NCBI GenBank assembly: GCA_950060715.1
Contig: CATLVA010000003.1
Location: 1 to 18,234 of the forward strand
DNA from: an uncultured Oligoflexia bacterium
GTDB lineage: Bacteria; Bdellovibrionota; Bacteriovoracia; Bacteriovoracales; Bacteriovoracaceae
DNA length: 18,234 nucleotides
Reading direction: 5' to 3'
Part shown: one piece after another, positions 16,034-18,234 of the stretch
How the letters are laid out: every line of letters begins with the position of its first letter
Numbering within the stretch: position 1 is the first letter of the stretch
The notes under the pieces: model-generated
The model's database searches: none
What the model was told of the DNA's origin: nothing
Seen by the model: the letters and a program-made list of their open reading frames with translations, nothing else
Position numbers and translations under genes: made by a program

Positions 16034-16384
16034 TTACTCATAGTAAAACTCCAGCTTGTATTTCTTGTCAGAACGATAATATCTAAGTTTTTTTATGTTC
16101 TCACTTGTAAGACCATTTAATCCATGAACTTCAGCTCTTAAATTAAGAGAGCTTTCAAGATATTTTTTGCACTCATGTTTAGATTCATCCAGAATGAATA
16201 TCTCATTCAGAAAAATCTTTTCGTTTGGATATTTACCACAAAGCTTTCTATATACCTCAAGTCCCTTTTTTACCTGCCTTATATAGAAACCATCCGTTCC
16301 TTCAAATCTTACACCATCTACAATTCCCATCAGCAAAACGAAACAAAGTGTTATCAGAATCATAATCGTTTTTTTGCCATTCAT
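16034..16384 (-). CDS. Membrane-anchored GspG-like protein, paralogue A
   Basis: From ATG 16384, which has GGGGGAAG 6 bases upstream, the product is 116 residues. An earlier TTG (16402) lies before that ribosome binding site and is rejected. One N-terminal hydrophobic helix (TIMILITLCFVLLMGIVDGV) is followed by a soluble part with QVKKGLEVYRKLCGKYP. This resembles the pattern of GspG major pseudopilins, where an amphipathic helix leads into G-R-Y-P. The first Cys is followed by another after exactly 22 residues (C-x22-C), the same as in the paralogue at 17099-17494; both also share an ending of the form YK[LI][ED]F.Y. There is no G-F-x-x-x-E prepilin cleavage site, so it is not a normal pseudopilin. 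Function is unknown. Confidence 0.7.
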   Translation of the reverse strand: MNGKKTIMILITLCFVLLMGIVDGVRFEGTDGFYIRQVKKGLEVYRKLCGKYPNEKIFLNEIFILDESKHECKKYLESSLNLRAEVHGLNGLTSENIKKLRYYRSDKKYKLEFYYE

Positions 16385-16708
16385 TTTGAACTTCCCCCAC
16401 AATCTATCTTATAATCGAAATCTAATGTCCCTTATTATGGCCGGCTTTCTAATTTCATGCTCTGACACAACACATTTATCGTTTTCGCCGACATCTACAA
16501 AGCCTTGTAATTGATTGAGTTCTTTTTTTGTCAGAAATTTAATCCCGTAGAGACTTTTCTTAAACCAAGAGAAGTTTTTTCCTATTGAAGAGCTCGCATG
16601 ACTCTTACCAAACAAAAATCTCTGACCCTTATATTTTGATATATTTAAAGATTTATCTTTCAATAAAATACGTCCAAATTTATATTTTTTAGGTCGAGGG
16701 TACGCTTC

Positions 16709-16975
16709 CTAGGCATAGCCTAGGACATCTGCCCTCGAAACCCATTTTTCACCAAGAAGATCGTAAAGCTTTGTTTTATCCTTAAACCTTTCATTGCACT
16801 CAATATAATGCTCTTCACTCGCGGCTCCGACATAGAGATTCTTTGCTAGAACTTCAACGTCAGAAAGCTCTTTATTTGCGTCCTTAACATTAAGATTCTC
16901 TGCTGATTTTTCAACGTCAGAGTTCTTGGCGCAGCTAACAATAAACACAAAAATTAAAATTCTTATAATTAACAT
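16709..16975 (-). CDS. Lipoprotein, 88-residue product before the TAG
   Basis: This is the part that would be made without read-through. The signal peptide MLIIRILIFVFIVSC ends in a lipobox (IVSC), so the Cys at position 15 would be lipidated and the protein anchored in a membrane. A 19-residue unit occurs twice in tandem (SDVEKSAENLNVKDANKE and SDVEVLAKNLYVGAASEE). The ribosome binding site AGGAAAA lies 5-6 bases before the ATG, behind a strong promoter-like sequence. Function is unknown. Confidence 0.6.
   Translation of the reverse strand: MLIIRILIFVFIVSCAKNSDVEKSAENLNVKDANKELSDVEVLAKNLYVGAASEEHYIECNERFKDKTKLYDLLGEKWVSRADVLGYA
16796..16921 (-). repeat. 57-base in-frame tandem duplication in the lipoprotein gene
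   Basis: TTCAACGTCAGA occurs at 16853-16864 and 16910-16921, 57 bases apart. The following segments also align (ACATTAAGATTCTCTGCT against ACATAGAGATTCTTTGCT). At protein level it is a diverged 19-residue repeat just after the lipid-anchor Cys. Confidence 0.6.
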
Positions 16976-16997
16976 AATATTTTCCTATCTAATTACG

Positions 16998-17028
16998 AGT
17001 ATAGAAATTCTCGCGAAAATGCTGTCAA
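16998..17028 (-). promoter_or_regulatory. Promoter of the lipoprotein gene, with palindrome in spacer
   Basis: On the minus strand, a perfect -35 TTGACA (17028-17023) and -10 TATACT (17003-16998) are separated by 19 bases. Transcription would start near 16991, 16 bases before the ATG at 16975. The spacer holds ATTCTCGCGAAAAT (17007-17020), symmetric at 6 of 7 pairs, a likely repressor site. Confidence 0.55.
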
Positions 17029-17050
17029 ACGCCTTTGTTTAAACATCGGG

Positions 17051-17103
17051 TAAAAGTAATGAGTGAAAAACTTAAAAACAGAAAAGAAAGATTTTTCATT
17101 ACT
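17051..17103 (-). terminator. Terminator overlapping the stop of paralogue B
   Basis: On the minus strand AGTAATGA (17103-17096) pairs with TCATTACT (17062-17055), extended by AAAAA/TTTTT with a 3-base bulge, and is followed by TTTT. The left arm contains the TAA stop codon of the gene at 17099-17494. Most of the stem is A/T, so efficiency may be moderate. Confidence 0.5.
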
Positions 17104-17494
17104 CCTCTCCTTTAAGAACTGCCTTTATATTGTTATACTCAAAATCAATTTTGTATGACTGTCCTTGATGATATGAATGATATGTAAAAGACTGCAAGCT
17201 TTGGATATGTTTTCCATCAACTAAATCTGCGAACTTCATTTTATTAGCGTTCGCCACTTCTCTAAAGCAGGGTACGGTATCTCGATGACCTTCTAGTAGC
17301 TGGTTAACTCCTTCACTGACAGTTGGGTATCTTCCGCAATGCTCTTTGAAGCTTTCTAACGAACTATTTAACTTAAATTTCATGAATTCCACTCTAGCCA
17401 CATCAGGTCCTTCATTAGATTTATAACTAGAAAAAAAATAAATCACGATACAAATTGCAAAAATAAAGATTAAAAATATTGTCCGCTTTTTCAA
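17099..17494 (-). CDS. Membrane-anchored GspG-like protein, paralogue B
   Basis: The 131-residue product starts at TTG 17494, supported by GAGG 6 bases upstream. An N-terminal hydrophobic helix (TIFLIFIFAICIVIYFFSSY) is followed by VEFMKFKLNSSLESFKEHCGRYPTVSEG in two overlapping pieces (VEFMKFKLNSSLESF; HCGRYPTVSEGVNQLL). This matches the GspG pseudopilin soluble domain, in which an amphipathic helix leads into GRYPTTEQGL. Cys-to-Cys spacing is C-x22-C, as in the gene at 16034-16384. The usual prepilin peptidase site before the helix is missing, so it would remain a plain membrane-anchored protein with its domain outside. It lies 41 bases after a small exported protein gene and is followed by its own terminator. 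Function is unknown. Confidence 0.75.
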   Translation of the reverse strand: MKKRTIFLIFIFAICIVIYFFSSYKSNEGPDVARVEFMKFKLNSSLESFKEHCGRYPTVSEGVNQLLEGHRDTVPCFREVANANKMKFADLVDGKHIQSLQSFTYHSYHQGQSYKIDFEYNNIKAVLKGEE

Positions 17495-17535
17495 TGTTCA
17501 CCTCATCCTACGGTCAACTGTAGGTTTCTAATTGA

Positions 17536-17739
17536 TTAAAATAAAATCTTCTGGTTTTTAACTCCCGATGAATACGCGCAGTTTTCAGAACAAGGCTTAT
17601 ATCCTTTTTCAGCTAACTCTGAAAAATTCTCCACTAAGCTTTTTTTCAACCCATCCGGAGTATCAAGAATACACTTTTCGGTTTTCTCACTGGCTAAAGT
17701 CAGTGTTGATAGAGTTAGCAATGTTAAAATTCTTATCAT
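17536..17739 (-). CDS. Small exported Cys-containing protein
   Basis: The chosen ATG 17739 has GGGGAAA about 4 bases upstream and opens a signal peptide (MIRILTLLTLSTLTLA, cleaved near SEKTEK). A longer frame to 17823 would place 28 unrelated residues before the signal and overlap the upstream gene, so it is rejected. The mature part is about 50 residues with three Cys (EKCILD, KPCSENC), suggesting disulphide bonding outside the cytoplasm. It starts 13 bases after the stop of the gene upstream and is probably cotranscribed with it. Family unknown. Confidence 0.65.
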   Translation of the reverse strand: MIRILTLLTLSTLTLASEKTEKCILDTPDGLKKSLVENFSELAEKGYKPCSENCAYSSGVKNQKILF

Positions 17740-17752
17740 TTCGTTTCCCCAA

Positions 17753-18234
17753 CTAACTAACTGGGTAAACATCAAAATATTCACATTTTCTTGGCAATAC
17801 AATACTGTAAACCTTACCATCAACTGAAAACTTCAACAAAAAGGTATATCCCTCATAAGCACCGATATAGAGATAATACCTAATCCCCTTAAACTCAAAA
17901 GTGAAAGGTAATTTCCAAATTCCGTAACTACTATCATCCAATGTAAGATATTTGTTTTCTTTTGAAACTAATTGAGCACTGATCAATTCATCAGGAGTCT
18001 TTTTACTATAGCATTTTGCATGCTTTAAATCCTCATAATCAGTTACCTTACAGTTCTCAATTTTTCTTTTAACCGACTCCTCAATTCCCTCAAAGGACAT
18101 TGAGTAACGAGTTATATTGTCTATTATCAACTCTCTTGCCTCCTCTTTCGTTATCGGTCGCTCTTTGTAGTCTTTAGGTGTCTTAATTCCACTTATTCCA
18201 TCTGCACTTGATAAAACTAGATTATAGAGAGCAA
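17753..18234 (-). CDS. Protein of unknown function, N-terminus beyond window edge
   Basis: The frame is open from the right edge to the TAG at 17755-17753, giving 159 visible residues. A TTG at 18130 could be mistaken for a start, but the frame continues upstream with coding-like sequence (ALYNLVLSSADGISGIKTPK then DYKERPITKEEARELIIDNI). The C-terminal half looks like a compact alpha/beta or beta domain (GIWKLPFTFEFKGIRYYLYI, then YTFLLKFSVDGKVYSIVLPR) ending CEYFDVYPVS, with three Cys. It is followed after 13 bases by a small exported protein gene. Whether it has a signal peptide cannot be seen here. Family not recognised. Confidence 0.7.
   Translation of the reverse strand, partial: ALYNLVLSSADGISGIKTPKDYKERPITKEEARELIIDNITRYSMSFEGIEESVKRKIENCKVTDYEDLKHAKCYSKKTPDELISAQLVSKENKYLTLDDSSYGIWKLPFTFEFKGIRYYLYIGAYEGYTFLLKFSVDGKVYSIVLPRKCEYFDVYPVS

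Larger units (their letters stand above)
16409..16975 (-). pseudogene. Lipoprotein gene split by an in-frame TAG
   Basis: One continuous minus-strand frame runs from ATG 16975 to TAA 16409 (188 codons before the final stop) and is broken only by a TAG at 16711-16709. Before the stop it encodes a lipoprotein signal and 88 residues. After it come about 99 residues with normal-looking composition (EAYPRPKKYKFGRILLKDKS, then SHASSSIGKNFSWFKKSLYG, ending RDIRFRL). The second half has no ATG; the first possible start is a TTG at 16663 without a convincing ribosome binding site. The TAG sits in a perfect palindrome CCTAGGC-ATA-GCCTAGG (16708-16724). This could be a recent nonsense mutation, programmed read-through, or a sequencing error. 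Two Cys besides the lipid-attachment one are present (residue 58, in YIECNE, and one in DKCVVSE). Confidence 0.65.

Noticed and set aside
16385..16402. TTG at 16402 as start of GspG-like paralogue A
   Set aside because: GGGGGAAG lies between it and ATG 16384, at the right distance to serve the ATG.
17740..17823. N-terminal extension of the small exported protein
   Set aside because: It would overlap the upstream gene by 71 bases and place 28 residues before a clear signal peptide that has its own ribosome binding site.
18128..18130. TTG at 18130 as a start making the last gene complete
   Set aside because: The frame stays open with coding-like sequence up to the window edge, so the gene is more simply partial.
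1..18234. CRISPR arrays, insertion sequences, phage genes, rRNA or tRNA genes
   Set aside because: I saw no regularly spaced direct repeats beyond the two-copy element at 10302-10485, no transposase or integrase, and no structural RNA signature.

Overview
The window looks like a chromosomal segment of an AT-rich, double-membraned bacterium. The best guess is the Bdellovibrionota (Bacteriovorax/Halobacteriovorax-like), inferred from AT-rich base and codon use, many exported proteins of unknown function next to housekeeping genes, use of TTG/GTG starts, and a TolC/RND efflux set that needs an outer membrane. No rRNA or tRNA gene fixes the taxonomy, so this remains an inference.

Left part (1-4463, minus strand): a small gene of unknown function, its own rho-independent-type terminator, dnaE (replicative DNA polymerase III alpha subunit), and an exported protein of unknown function that starts 10 bases after dnaE and runs off the left edge.

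Middle left (4464-10524, plus strand): an apparent metal-efflux operon. In order it has a small exported His-rich protein, a heavy-metal-type RND pump, a TolC-like outer-membrane channel, a small exported protein with a His/Gly N-terminus, and a small DUF3147-like membrane protein. The genes are spaced by 1-3 bases or overlap, except for the first gap. The periplasmic adaptor (CusB/CzcB type) normally present in such operons is absent. The operon ends in two near-identical 60-base repeats, each carrying a terminator hairpin, facing guaA.

Middle right (10525-15417, minus strand): TPR/coiled-coil envelope protein, FecR-domain exported protein, guaB and guaA. The first two are translationally coupled (TAATG). 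guaB and guaA are 8 bases apart and make the two steps from IMP to GMP. A 20-base near-perfect palindrome lies just upstream of guaB. A divergent small membrane protein gene (15581-15979, plus) shares the upstream region with the TPR gene.

Right part (15980-18234, minus strand): an accessory-looking block of small exported or lipoprotein genes. Two encode membrane-anchored proteins that share a C-G-[KR]-Y-P motif with a C-x22-C spacing and resemble the soluble part of GspG pseudopilins but lack the prepilin processing motif. Between them is a lipoprotein gene split by an in-frame TAG lying inside a perfect 17-base palindrome. The last gene continues beyond the right edge.
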